Below are positions 11,701 to 23,100 of a DNA stretch of 64,000 nt, in pieces. Each line of letters begins with the position of its first letter. Position 1 is the first letter of the stretch. The notes under the pieces were generated by a model. It worked only from the letters and a program-made list of their open reading frames with translations. It was not told the DNA's origin and searched no databases. Origin of the DNA: Elephas maximus indicus (Eukaryota; Chordata; Mammalia; Proboscidea; Elephantidae); NCBI RefSeq assembly GCF_024166365.1, contig NC_064831.1, positions 23,178,768-23,242,767 on the forward strand, written 5' to 3'. The position numbers and the translations under genes are program-made.

Positions 11701-12114
11701 TTCCAGGTTCTGGTTATTAATGGATGTTTGCAGCTGTTTCTTTTCATTTTGAGTAATGCCACATCAGCGAATGAAGGTCCCAAAAGCTTGTCTCCATCCA
11801 CGTCATTAATGTGGACTCTACTTTGAGGAGGCAGCTCTTCCCCAGTCATCTTTTGAGTGCCTTCCAACCTGGGGGCCTCATCTGCCAGTACTATATCAGA
11901 CAATGTTCTGCTGCTATTCATAAGATTTTCACTGGCTAATGCTTTTCAGTAGACTCCCAGGTCCTTCTTCCTAGTCTGTCTTAGTCTGGAAGAGCAGCTG
12001 AAACCTGTCCTCCATGGGTGACCCTGCTGATATCTGAATACTGGTGGTGTAGCTCCCAGCATCACAGCAACACGCAAGCCCCCACAGTACGACAAACTTA
12101 CAGACACATGGGGG

Positions 12115-13240
12115 GACCCCAGGAATAGACCCATACAAATATTGTCAAAGGGCTGTTTTGACAAAGAAGCAAAGGCAACTCAGTGAAAAAAGGATCATCT
12201 TTTCAACAAACGGTGCTGGAACAACTAGACTTCCACATGCAAAAAAATTAGTGAATAAATCTAAACACAGAGCTTACATACTTCACAAAAATTAACTCAA
12301 AATGGATTATTCACTCACATGTAAAACATAAAACTATACAACTTCTAGAAGATAACACAGGAGAACATCTAGGTGACTCTGGGTTTGGTGATTACTTTTT
12401 AGATACAACACTAAAAGGATGATCCATAAAAGAAAATATATATATATATATATAAGTTGGACTTCATTAAAATTAAAAAACTTCCACTCTATGAAATACA
12501 CCGCCACATACTGTGAGAACATATTTGGAAGACACATATCTGATAAAGGGCTTGTGTACAAAATCTATAAAGAACAGTTAAAAGCCAACTGTAAGAAAAT
12601 AGCCAATCCAATTATAAAATGGGATGCTTGACCAAAGAATATATACAGATGGCAAACAAGCATATGAAAAAATAATATCATATCATCAAGGAATTGCAAA
12701 TCAAAACAACAATGTGATAACACACATATTAAAATTGGTAAAATCCAAAACCCGGACAGCAGCAACTGCTGGAAAAGATGTGGAGCAACAGGAATTCACG
12801 GCCATTGCTGGTGGGAATGCGAAATGGTACAGCCACTTTGGAAGACCGTCTGACAGTTTTCTACAAAGCTAAATCAGCAAACTAGATAAATCTATGATGC
12901 AATCTAGCAATCATAAAAAAAAAAATACCAGTAGGTATTTATTCAAATGGGTTCAAAAAGTATCTCAACATAAATCCAGCATGCAAATGCTTATAGTAGC
13001 TTTACTTGTAATTGCCAAAACTGGAAGCAAACAAAATGTTTTCCGATATGTGAATGGAAAAACAAATTGCAATACATCCATACAGTGGGGTATTATTCAG
13101 TGATAAAAAGAAATGATCCACCAAGCTATGAAAAGATATGGAAGAACTTTAAATGCATGTTACTAAGTGAAAGAAGCCAGTCTTAAAAAGATACGTAGTA
13201 TATGATTTCGACTATATGACATTCAAGAGACTAAAAAACA
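12115..13240 (+). pseudogene. L1 ORF2 C-terminal remains after the RTE insertion
   Basis: The text continues the same L1 that broke off at 9673. It is the region encoding the Cys-rich C-terminal part (for example HGHCWWECEMVQPLWK-like text, broken by frameshifts, near 12790-12850). It runs to the typical '...CSVTDKKK' end near 13110. No intact frame remains. Confidence 0.75.
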
Positions 13241-13597
13241 GTAAAAATATCAGTGGTTGCCAGGGGCTCAGGAGGAAGCAGTAAGAGCAATGAAGGGGTA
13301 GAGCACAGGTCATCAGAGCGGTGACACTGTTCTGTATGCTATTGTAATGGTGGACACACAACATTATGCATTTGTCAAAGAGTGATCCCTAATATAAATT
13401 ATGGACTTTAGTTAATAACAATCTATCAACATTGATTCATCAATTGTAACAGATACACCAATGGAATGCAAGATGCTAATAATAGGAGAAATGGTGTGTG
13501 TGTTGGGAGGGGCGGAGTTTAGGCATTCTCTGTACTTACTGCACAATTCTTCCGCAAACCTAAAATTCCTCTAAAAAATAAAGTTCATTTTAAAAAA

Positions 13598-14053
13598 GAC
13601 ACCTTTCAGCAATGTTTCCAAACTAAGCTCCACCACAACACACACACACTCATTCTCGCCCAAACACACACCTCCCTGTAATCATGCCAAACAGAAGATT
13701 TGACCACATTTAAGTTCTAGGTTTTCAGTGCTATTCTGAGGAATGCGTAGGTCTCAGCACGTATCCATGAACTTCTGTAAAGACTAAATCACTAATTTGA
13801 CTGGAACAGAGGTTGACAACTAGACTCTACACCATCACGTTTCGTACTATCCTCCAACTCTCAACATAATATTGATATCCCAGTTTCTCTCCTGCCCTTT
13901 AGAATTCCCTACTCCAATGGCTTCGAATGCCCTAATTTTGCTTTAGAATCTACTTACCAAAACAATGGTGTACTCCAGCTTCTATCAAAAGACTTAGGAA
14001 GTTATTACTTATTTTTACTTTACAAACAAGGCCTAATGCATTTACTATAGAAG
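13598..14053. other. Intronic sequence, nothing recognised
   Basis: A CA-rich patch (13632-13650) and unique-looking AT-rich intron. No gene seen. Confidence 0.5.
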
Positions 14054-14067
14054 TACACTTACTATTA

Positions 14068-14110
14068 CCCAGCCCAGTGCCGTCGAGTCAATTCTGACTC
14101 ATAGCGACCC
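14068..14110 (-). mobile_element. 43 bp tail-only AfroSINE/RTE insertion with perfect TSD
   Basis: The 43 bp insert is only the last part of the SINE/RTE tail in minus orientation (CGTCGAGTCAATTCTGACTC, then CATAGCGACCC). It is bracketed by a perfect 14 bp direct repeat, TACACTTACTATTA, at 14054-14067 and 14111-14124. This is the mark of a retrotransposition event truncated almost to nothing. Confidence 0.85.
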
Positions 14111-14124
14111 TACACTTACTATTA

Positions 14125-15512
14125 GTCATATTTTATGCAAGGCTTTAGGTGAGGTTTAGAATCAGTAAATAAACAAGTGGCCATATTTATGTTATATCCT
14201 AAGTTACACATAAATACTTCAAATTTTCTTATCTATTTTATTTACATATTTATTTACAAAGCTATATTCTTCAAGTAAGCCAGTAATCTAAGTAATTTTA
14301 GGATACTGACAACACAGTTTATTCAAAATGTACATTTACTAAAACCTCTTCTAGATTTATTTGAAGATTCTTATAGTCAAAAGTACAGTTATGTGAGTGT
14401 GCACGTGTGTGCATGCCTGTGTGTGTTGATGGAGAGAGCCTCTACTACAGAAGTGATTTTTAACAACGTAACCCAAAAATAAATATGATTAGGTTCCTTA
14501 CTGCAAAGTTCTTACAGTTTCTCAAATAGTTCACAATTCATTAACTAGTTGGTTGGTCTCATTTTGTCCTATTCATCAAAAATTCTCCCCAAAGCTTTCT
14601 TTTTTAGTTAATACTCTCTATACCTAATTATCATTTCAAATACGTACATGAAGGAACAAAAGGGCTGACAGTATAATTACGATTTTTAAACAGTTATACT
14701 ATCACATGAAGAGAGATTAAAGAAACTATAAATAAAATAGTACTAGTAAAAACCCTGCTTAACACACATTCTTAGAAGTGATCTTGACTCTATTAAACTC
14801 CAATTTATGATTTCTCAGTTGCTTTTTTTTTTTTACCTGATTATGCAAATGAGTCTTTTACTTTCATCATGAAAACTTCTGTCACTTCTGGAAATTACTG
14901 GTAACAAAAATGAAGGAGTGTGATAATGAAACTGTCAGGAATAAAAAATGATGCAGATAAAAATTTCCTAATGCTTCAGACTTTAGCCTCTAAAATGGTC
15001 TTTGTAGTCCCTTTCAGTTTGAGCCCACACGTATTTAGAAGTTAATCACCTCATGCGCTCTTTTGTTGACCAGAGGTCGTAGCATGACTTCGTGGTGGCA
15101 ACAAGTCTTCTACAGATGATAAAAATTTGTTCAGAGGTGAATAATCTCTATATATTTTACCAAATTTAAATACATTGTTATTCTAAACAACATACTATTA
15201 CTGTAAAGAAACAACTATCACATTCATATTTGAACAGGAGCTTTTAATTTTTAATTCATTCAAATTTATGGGCACAAATACTATTTTCTTTGTGTTTTAT
15301 CCCAAAAATTTCTGTGGATGGCACACACTAAGTGTCGGGACCAGGATAACACTAACAGTAGGCTCGCAACTGTTTTGCTGAATTAAAAAAAGAAACAGAT
15401 GAGTGAACAAATAATGACCAAAATATTGAAATAACTGAATAGTCACCACAGTTAGGGAAAAACAAAATAAAAAATAGATAATTACATATGTATGCTGACA
15501 TATTTTTATATA
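14125..15512. other. Intronic sequence, nothing recognised
   Basis: AT-rich intron with short purine/pyrimidine runs (for example the T run at 14823-14833). No gene and no nameable repeat seen. Confidence 0.5.
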
Positions 15513-15680
15513 ACCAACCAAAAAAACCAAACCCAGTACCGTCGAGTTGATTCCGACTCATAGCGACCCTATAGGACAGAGTAGAAATGCCCAATTGAGT
15601 TTCCAAGGAGTGCCTGGTGGATTCGAACTGCCAACCCTCTAGTTAGAAGCCGTAGCACTTAACCACTACACCACCAGGTT
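15513..15680 (-). mobile_element. AfroSINE
   Basis: Short-type minus-strand copy: CCCAGTACCGTCGAGTTGAT at the tail, GATTCGAACTGCC as B-box complement, and CTTAACCACTACACCACCAG at the head. An A-rich tail complement precedes it. Confidence 0.92.
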
Positions 15681-16180
15681 TATGCAGGCCACAAATTATG
15701 GAAATATCATATAAAAACTGGATTAAATTATCATTGAGCTTCATTGTAATTTTTTGTTATCATTGCATGTCTTGGAAAATACAATATTATTAAAGAATCA
15801 GTTTCAAACATTTCCTACAATCCACATTCCATTATGGAATAATTACTATTACTATTATTATTTTGTTAAAAATAAATTACATATCTTCTGAGAGAACTTA
15901 CTCAACAAAATGTTGTATTTCAAAAGTCAAACTACATTGGAACAAATGCATTTTGAAACCAAAAACTGTATTTTTCATGGCAAAACTGGTAAATTAAAAA
16001 ATATATACAGTAATTAAATTTTTTTTTTACATTTTCGTATTTTCTTTCACGTCAATATTTAACAATCTTATAAATTTATCAAGCTTACACATTTGTTACC
16101 AGTCTGATGTATACATTAAAGATATTCTTGGACTTGTATTTTCATTATGAAGCCTGTATCAGGATACAAGTACTACATGG
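15681..16180. other. Intronic sequence, nothing recognised
   Basis: Strongly AT-rich intron. No gene or nameable repeat seen. Confidence 0.5.
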
Positions 16181-16703
16181 TGTCTTAGTCATCTAGTTCG
16201 GCTGTAACAGAAATATCACAAGTGGATGGCTTCAAGACACAGAAATTTATTCTCTCACAGTCGGGTAGGCTAGAAGTCCATATCAGGGCACCAGCTCCAA
16301 AGAAGGCATTCTCTCTCTGCTGGCTTTGGAGGAAGGTCCCTGTCATCAATCTTCCCCTGGACCAGGGGCTTCTCTGCACAGGGACCCTGGGTCCAAAGGA
16401 TGCACCATGCTCCCAGTGCTTCTTTCTTGGTGGTATGAGGTCCCCTATGTCTCTCTGTTTGCTTCTGTCTCTCATATCTCAAAAGAGTTTGGCTAAGGTA
16501 CAATCCTATCTTGTAGATTGAGTCCTCTCTCATTAACATAACTGCCACTAATCCCATTTCATCAACATCATAGAGATAGGATTTATAACACATAGGAAAT
16601 TCACATCAGATAACAAAATGGTGAACAATCACACTATACTGGGAATCACGGCCTAGCCAAATTAATACACATATTTTTGGGGGACATGATTCAATCCATG
16701 ACA
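16181..16703 (-). repeat. MaLR-type LTR (3' copy)
   Basis: A 523 bp LTR, TG...CA at its ends. An AATAAA polyadenylation signal lies in GAGAATAAATTTCTGTGTC (minus strand, near 16250). A purine-rich tract (GGGGGGCCAAAGGGTGAAA) stands just before it on the minus strand, as expected for a polypurine tract. Confidence 0.8.
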
Positions 16704-17836
16704 TTTCACCCTTTGGCCCCCCAAAATCCATGTCCTTGCCACATGTAAAACACATTCATCCCATCATATCATAACAAAATTTTAGAACAACTCCAGGCCC
16801 AAAATCCAAAATTCTTCCTCATCTGTGAATTCTAGAATACAAGTTATCTGCTTCCAAAATGCAATGGTGGAACAGGCACAAACTAGACATTTCCATTATA
16901 AATGGAAGAAACCTGAGGGAAAGAAGGGATAACAGGCACCAAGCAAATCAGCAGAACACATTACACTAGCCCTCAAGGCTTTGAAAATAATGCTCTGTTC
17001 TCTGAGACCATTTACACAATGGTTCTGCCCTCCAGACTCTAGGTATTGGCCACACTCTCCAGATTTTCAGGGGAGGCCCCCCCAAATCTAGGGTTCAGCT
17101 CCACCTTCCAGGCCTACTGCAGCTCTGCTCCCTCAACTTTAGGAGCACCACTCTCCTAGTCCATATGAGTGGCAACTCCACCCTTAGAAACACCAGAGAC
17201 CATGGCTCCACCCTTTGAGACCCCAGAAGTCGTGGCCATACCCTTTGAGACTGAGGCAGCTTTGCTTCCTGTGTTTCTTGTCTCTTTAGCTTCTGCTTCT
17301 TGGTTCCCTGGGCTCTCGGCCTCTCAGCCCCTCGGGCCTCACCATCTACATCTGCTGGGGTAAATGTTCCGAAGTTCTGTATCTCCACTCTGTAGTGCCT
17401 GGAAGCACCCCATTCCACCAGTAAGATTCAGCCAGAAGGCACTCAGCTCTCTTACTCTGTGGGTTGGCAGGCCCAGATCCACTAATAAGTGCTCAGATGC
17501 ACCCCACTCTGCCAGGAAGTCTCCCATACTAAGGCACTCAGCGTTCTCACTCCGTGGATCAGCTCCAGCTTTGTCTCACACTGGTCTCCTAGTTCTGCTG
17601 CTGCTACTTCTCTGCTGCACTGTATCTGGTGTTACAATTCTCCTCACTTCCTTCTGAGTCCTCACCAGAATTGTCTTAGGTGTCCATAATTCCACCAATG
17701 GTCTCTTCAAGGCAATATAGGCTTTTACTATTGCACACTTTAAAACTCTTCCAGCATCTGTTCCCTCACAGTTTCAAAACCTCTTCCACATTTTTAGCAT
17801 CTGTTAGAGCAGCACCCCATTCCCAGTACCAAATTC
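16704..17836 (-). mobile_element. MaLR internal region, non-coding
   Basis: The 1133 bp between the two LTRs is C/T-rich on the plus strand. Degenerate CCA/CTC-rich reiterations about CACCCTTTGAGACC and CAGGAAGTCTC-like units lie around 17090-17560. Open frames here are short and resemble no retroviral protein. Confidence 0.7.
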
Positions 17837-18358
17837 TATATTGCTCATCTAGTGCTGCTATAACAGAAATACCACAAGTGGATGGCTTCAAGACACAGAA
17901 ATTTATTCTCTCACAGTCTAGTAGGCTAGAAATCCAAACTCAGGGCATCAGCTCCAGGGGAAGGCCTTCTCTCTCTGTCGGCTCTAGAGGAAGGTCCCTG
18001 TCATCAATCTTTCCCTGGACCAGGAGCTTCTCTGGACAGGGACCCTGGGTCCAAAGGATGTGCACTGCTCCCAGTGCTTCTTTGTGGTATGAGGTCCCCT
18101 ATGTCTCTCTGCTCACTTCTCTCTTTTATATCTCAAAAGAAATTTGCTCAAGACACAATCCAATCTTGTAGATTGAGTCCTGCCTCATTAACTTAACTGT
18201 CCCTGATCCCACCTCATCAACATCATAGAGATAAGATTTACAACACATAGGAAAATCACATCAGATGACAAAATGGTAGACAATCACACAATACTGGGAA
18301 TCATGGCCTAGCCAAATTGATACACATATTTTTGGGGGACACAATTCAATCCATGACA
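17837..18358 (-). repeat. MaLR-type LTR (5' copy)
   Basis: A 522 bp LTR, clearly the same sequence as 16181-16703 but with scattered substitutions and small indels. The two LTRs were identical at insertion, so the element is old. Confidence 0.8.
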
Positions 18359-19000
18359 CAGAGTAAAATATTTATTTTGGAAATTGCATTTTTTTAAGGA
18401 ATAATAATAGTGATTTACATTTATTGCTGGAGATTAAAATTTCTGGTCAATTTTTAAACTCTTCAGGCATTATTCTATGACTTCTACAGCAAAATGACAT
18501 TGCACTTTCGAACACAGGTATGTGTATTTCTATCAGCAGCTATAAAAAGTAGAGAATTAAAATCCAGAATGTGTTTGAACTTTTATTCACTGTGTAATTA
18601 TTTCAATGCTTAAAAACTAAATATAAAATAACACAACCGAGCCTAATATTTCATAAAAAAAATTTCATAGATCCTATTTATTCTTTACATCCATGTTGAT
18701 AAATAATCTTAATATGTTGTATGATACCTTGAAAAGTTGTTCTAAAGAGTCTCTTCCATCATTACTTTATGCAGTGGAATATGTTAAGAGTCCAAGATAA
18801 TTTTTGCATGGGTGTTTTTCTGTTACCAGGGAAGTTCTGCAGTTATCAAAGCCCCATAACATACCAGAGAATGGAGTTAATTATGGTACCACTGGAAATC
18901 AAGCAACTGTGCTATAAAACATCCTTGCTTTGTGTCTCCAGGTCACTGGGTTCAAGTTAGGGAGCTGGGGGATAAGTGGTCTGGAAACTGAGGAAGTGTT
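18359..19000. other. Intronic sequence, nothing recognised
   Basis: AT-rich intron without a recognisable gene or repeat. Confidence 0.5.
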
Positions 19001-19412
19001 TGTTATAGATTGAATTATGCCCCCCAAAAAGATATGTTCAAGTCCTAACCCCTATACCTGTGAGCCTGTTTGGAAATAGGATTTTCTTATGTTATATTGA
19101 TGAAATCATATCATAGTAGATACTAAACCTAATCCATTCTGAGTGATGTCTTATTTAAAGGAAAAATAGAGATGCATACACACAAGGGTAAGATGCCATG
19201 TGAAGATGGAGGCAGGTGCATTTACAAGCCCAGGACCACCCAGGATTGCTACCAGGTACAGAAGCTAAAAAAGACAGAGAAGGACCCTCCCCTAGAGCCA
19301 ATGCCCCACATTCAGACTTCTGGCCTTCAGACCTGTAAGAAAATAAAGTTCTGTTCTTTAAAGCCACCCAGGTGTGGTATTTTTGTTATGGCTGCACCAC
19401 ATAACTAAGGCA
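19001..19412 (+). repeat. Solo MaLR-type LTR
   Basis: A 412 bp plus-strand LTR beginning TGTTATAGATTGAATTATGC and ending in ACATAACTAAGGCA. A polyadenylation signal region lies near the 3' end (AGAAAATAAAGTTCTG at about 19337). Its layout matches the MLT/MaLR group. Flanking 5-mers GTGTT and GTAAT match at 3 of 5 bases. No internal region is present, so it is a recombined solo LTR. Confidence 0.75.
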
Positions 19413-19924
19413 GTAATAAAGAGAAGATGTAAATGGAGGGGTGGGTAATGAGAGTCAAAAACTCAGAGCATGAACATCTCCATATAACGTAAGGATCTAA
19501 GATATGTCTCCTTCCATTTCTGGAATAGAAGAATAAGTATATGTTTCAGAAGGAGTACCAGAGTTTCTCACAAAGAGGTAGTATACTTTGAATACCATCT
19601 CACTGTTGATCTTGAGCATGCCCTTACACGGTCCTTAGCTCTAGTAGGTACTACTTGACTTGTATAATTTTAGTGGTAACAGAGAAAAAAGAAAAATATC
19701 AGAAAGGAGACACAATTTCTCTGAAAGTTATGTGTTCCTAATGCATAAATGTAACGGATCTGAAATGGCCTACTAGGTAGATCATCTGGAATAGAAGTGT
19801 TAGGTAACAGAAGTGGTATGTGCAGCCCATTGATATGCTCTATTTGACCATTAGAGTGTGGCAGACAGGGCACTGTTACAATGAGGATGTCAAGGGCCTT
19901 GAAAAGCAAATAGGGGACTTCTCT
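19413..19924. other. Intronic sequence, possible decayed retroviral piece
   Basis: Mostly unrecognised. On the minus strand, 19909-19670 has an open stretch with PHSNGQIEH (about 19862-19836), which loosely resembles the PxSNGQxER signature of retroviral-type integrases. The rest gives no support, so this is only a possibility. Confidence 0.3.
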
Positions 19925-22860
19925 TTCCAGGAAGATGGAGTAGACATACTTTTCCCTATTTCTCCCACTAAGTAGAGCTAAAAACCCTGGATATTATATG
20001 TTAAAAGTAACATATAAAGACTCTGAAATGTAGAGAGAAGGAGGAAGATGGGAGCCTCGAGACCTAGGGAACAACACAATGGGAGTTCCCTGGGTTTTCT
20101 TTGGCTTCATGTATTCCAGATTTGTAGCTGAAGCAGCTGGCAACTGGAAACCTCAACTGGCTCAAGCCAAAAACACCCTAACAAAAGCCTGATCTCTAGC
20201 TAAAGGACAAAAAAAGGGCTGGCCTAGCAAAACAGAAAACTTTTAGACAATAACTTCTCTAATCCAGCCAAACACCACAGAAAAAAAATGAGACCACATC
20301 CGCATGTATGCTAGCAAAGGCCAAGTGGTGAGCCTAAACTAACAACTTCAAGTGGCTGTAATGATGTATCCCAACACCCCAGCTGAAATGGTGTCAGAGA
20401 AGGTCAAGTAGAGAGTTAGTACCTTCATCACCAATGATCAGTTACAAGGCTCCCTCATGGCTGCAGTCAGTGGAGACCACACATGCAACTTCCACCTTTA
20501 CAATAGTAATGAGATGCCACACCTCCTCCACACTGGGGTGGCTTCAAAGGAGGCTACTAGGTAGTCAGGGCTTGCACTATCATTAACAGTAATGAGCCAC
20601 CCCACTCTGGTGTCAGTGGAGAGCACATAGGAACTGGGAACTTCCAGCCGCACCCAGCAGTAATGAGGAGCCCGTGTGCTCACACACTGAGGAACCTGAG
20701 TTTCTACCTCCACCTGGAAGTAATGAAGTAGCCAGCTAAAATAGAAGGGATAAGTAATAATCAATCCCATAACATAAAACGAAAATATCCAGGTTTCAAT
20801 AAAAAAAATCACTCATCATACAGAGGCTGGGAAGATCTCAAACTGAATGAAAAAATCATTAAATGTAAATACCAAGATAACAGAGATATTAAAGTTATCT
20901 GACAAAGATTTTAAAACATGCACGATAAAAATGCACCAATGAGAAATTAGGGAAATACTTGAAACAAATGAAAAAATCAAAAGCCTGAGCAAAGAAATAA
21001 AAATACATAGAAAAATCAAAAGCAAATTTTAAAATTGAAAAATACAATAATTCAAATAAAAAGCTCAGTGGATAGGCTGAACAAGAAAATAGAGGGCACA
21101 GATGAAAGAATTAGTTAACCAAAAAATATAACAGTAGAAATTACCCTATCTGAATGGTAGAGCAAAAATAGACTAGAAAAAATCAACAGAGCCTCAGGGA
21201 CTTGCGAGACTACAACAAAGGATCTACCATATACGTCATCGGAATCCTAGCAAAAGAGAAGAGTGCAGGGCTGAAAAAAAGTACTCAAAGAGATAATAGC
21301 TAAAAGCTTTCAAAATCTGGCAATAGACTTTAAACCTACATTTTCAACAAGCTAAGGAAATACCAAACAGAATAAACCCAAAGAAATCTCCACAAAGACA
21401 CATCACAATTAAACTTTCGAACACTACAGACAAAAAAAGAAAAAAAATTAATAATCTTCAAGGCAGCCAGAGAAAAGGGTCTCAGTGATAAGTTATAAAC
21501 ATATACATAATGTAATACCTAGAGAAACTATTACAAGAGATATACAAAGAGATACACTCAAAAGCAATATACATAAAAAAAATTTTTTTTTTTTTAGATA
21601 ACTCAAAATGGAATTTTAAGATATGTTGAAGTAGCCCACATGAAGTCAGAAAACAGAAAATAAGAGAAATAGAACAAGCAGAAAAGAAAAAATAAAATGG
21701 TAGATTTAAGCCCTAAGATATCAACAATTATGTTAAATTTAAAGATCTAAATATAACAATTAAAAGACAAGCAACTGGCAGAGTAGATTAAAAAACTCAT
21801 TTCAAATATAATGATACAGAAAGCATAGAAAAATATATATCATTCAAAGAATTATTAAAAAAAAATGAAGCACTGGCATAAGGATAGCCATGTAGACCAA
21901 GTGAATAAGATTGAGAGACCAGAAATAAATTCATACATATATGGCCAGCTGTTTTTTCACAAGGGTGCCATGTCCATTCAGTGAGGACAGGGTGGTCTCT
22001 TCAACAAATGGTGCCAGAACACCTGGATCTCTACATGAAAAGAACCAAAGTGGAGCCACACTACATGATATATACAAATATTAACTCCAAATGGATCAAC
22101 AACCTAAATATAAGAGCTAATACTGTAAAACTTAGAAGAAAACAGAGGTAAAGGTTTACGTCTTATTTTTGGCAAAGGATTCCTTGATATGACACCAAAA
22201 GTACAAGTAACAAAAGAAAAAATAGATAAGCTGGACTTCATCAAAACTAAACACTTTGTGCATCAAAAAATTTGGGGCATAATCAAGTGAAAAGACAACC
22301 TACAGAATGGGAGAAATTATTTGGAAACTATGTATCAGATAAGCATTTAATATTAAAAATATATAAAGAGCTACAACTCAACAACAAAAAGACAATTTTA
22401 AAATGAGCGAAGTACATGAATACACATTTCTCTAAAAAATATACACAAGTGGCCAATAAGCACATGAAAAGATACTAACATCATTAGTCAATAAGGAAAT
22501 GCAAATCAAAACCACAAGATACCACTTCACATCCACTAGGATGGCTATTATAAAAATATATATAAAATAAAAACAAGTGTTGGCAAAGATGTGGAGAAAT
22601 TGGAACTCTCCTTTTCTACTGTAGTGGGAACGTAAAACAGTGCATCCACGTGGAAAAGTTTGGTGGCTCTTAAAATAGTAAAATTTACCATACAATTCAT
22701 CAATTCTACTCTGAGGTATGTACACAAAAGACGTGAAGAAGAACTCAAATATTTGCACACTGATGTTCACAGCAGCATTATTCACAACAGCCAAAAGGTG
22801 AAAATAACCAGGTATCCATCAATAGATAAATGTGATATATATATAATAGAATACCATTGT

Positions 22861-22890
22861 ACGTGTGTATATATGTGTGTGTGTATATAC
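22861..22890. repeat. TG/TA-rich simple repeat
   Basis: A short run of alternating GT and TA dinucleotides just before the SINE. Confidence 0.7.
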
Positions 22891-22902
22891 TATTCATCCA
22901 TA

Positions 22903-23096
22903 GGAGCCCTGGTGATGCAATAGTTAATGCACTCAGCGGATAACTGGAAGGTTGGTGGTTGAAACCCACCAGCCGCTCCATGGAAGAAAGATGTGGCCGT
23001 CTGCTTCCATTAAGATTTACAGTACAGTTCTACTCTGTCCTGTAGGGTCATTATGAGTCAGAATTGACTCGATGGTAATGGGTTTGTTATTGGTTT
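22903..23096 (+). mobile_element. AfroSINE, long subtype
   Basis: Head GGAGCCCTGGTGATGCAATA, then the long-type middle (GAAGAAAGATGTGGCCGTCT), tail TATGAGTCAGAATTGACTCG and a T/G-rich end. It is joined directly to the palindrome at 23101. Confidence 0.92.
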
Positions 23097-23100
23097 ACCA

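Larger units (their letters stand above)
9674..12114 (-). mobile_element. RTE (BovB-like) LINE, internally deleted, nested in L1
   Basis: This is a 2.44 kb minus-strand RTE element. Its 3' tail lies at 9674-9720 (TTGTTGTTGTTGTTAGGTGC on the plus strand). The flanking sequences GACCCTAGAAAT (9662-9673) and GACCCCAGGAAT (12115-12126) match at 10 of 12 bases and sit at one point of the L1 text, so they are probably the target-site duplication. Inside are an apurinic-type endonuclease, a linker and the palm/C-terminal part of the reverse transcriptase. The RT fingers region is missing. Confidence 0.9.
4360..13597 (+). mobile_element. Old, mostly full-length L1 LINE with nested insertions
   Basis: This is a decayed plus-strand L1. 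The 5' UTR-like part is about 4360-5590 and ORF1-like sequence about 5620-6600. ORF2 begins near 7071 with endonuclease remains (7360-7620, including the VGNFNTSL-like stretch) and reverse transcriptase remains (8390-9640). It resumes after an RTE insertion with the ORF2 C-terminal part (12115-13240) and a 3' UTR ending near 13597 after AATAAA. Many stops and frameshifts break both ORFs. At the catalytic box the usual FADD reads FTDN. Four or more SINE pieces and one RTE are inserted. The left boundary is approximate. Confidence 0.85.
16181..18358 (-). mobile_element. MaLR-type (ERVL-like) LTR retrotransposon with two LTRs
   Basis: This is an old endogenous LTR element on the minus strand: 5' LTR 18358-17837, internal region 17836-16704, 3' LTR 16703-16181. 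The LTRs are 522 and 523 bp and begin TGTCATGGATTGAAT. The 3' LTR keeps the TG...CA ends, while the other end of the 5' LTR has decayed. The internal region is only 1.13 kb and starts a few bases after the LTR with TTGGTACTGGGAATGG, which resembles the tRNA-Leu primer site of the ERVL/MaLR group. It carries no gag or pol frame, so it is non-autonomous. Flanking 5-mers CATGG and CAGAG match at only 3 of 5 bases. Confidence 0.8.

Noticed and set aside
16185-16593. Two overlapping minus-strand frames of about 100 codons
   Set aside because: They are sense frames through an LTR, which does not encode protein in this group.
17680-18171. 163-codon open frame on the plus strand
   Set aside because: It lies in the MaLR internal region and LTR, read antisense to the element. 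Similar antisense frames occur in the other LTR copies (16222-16521, 26829-27119), so this is a repeat artefact.
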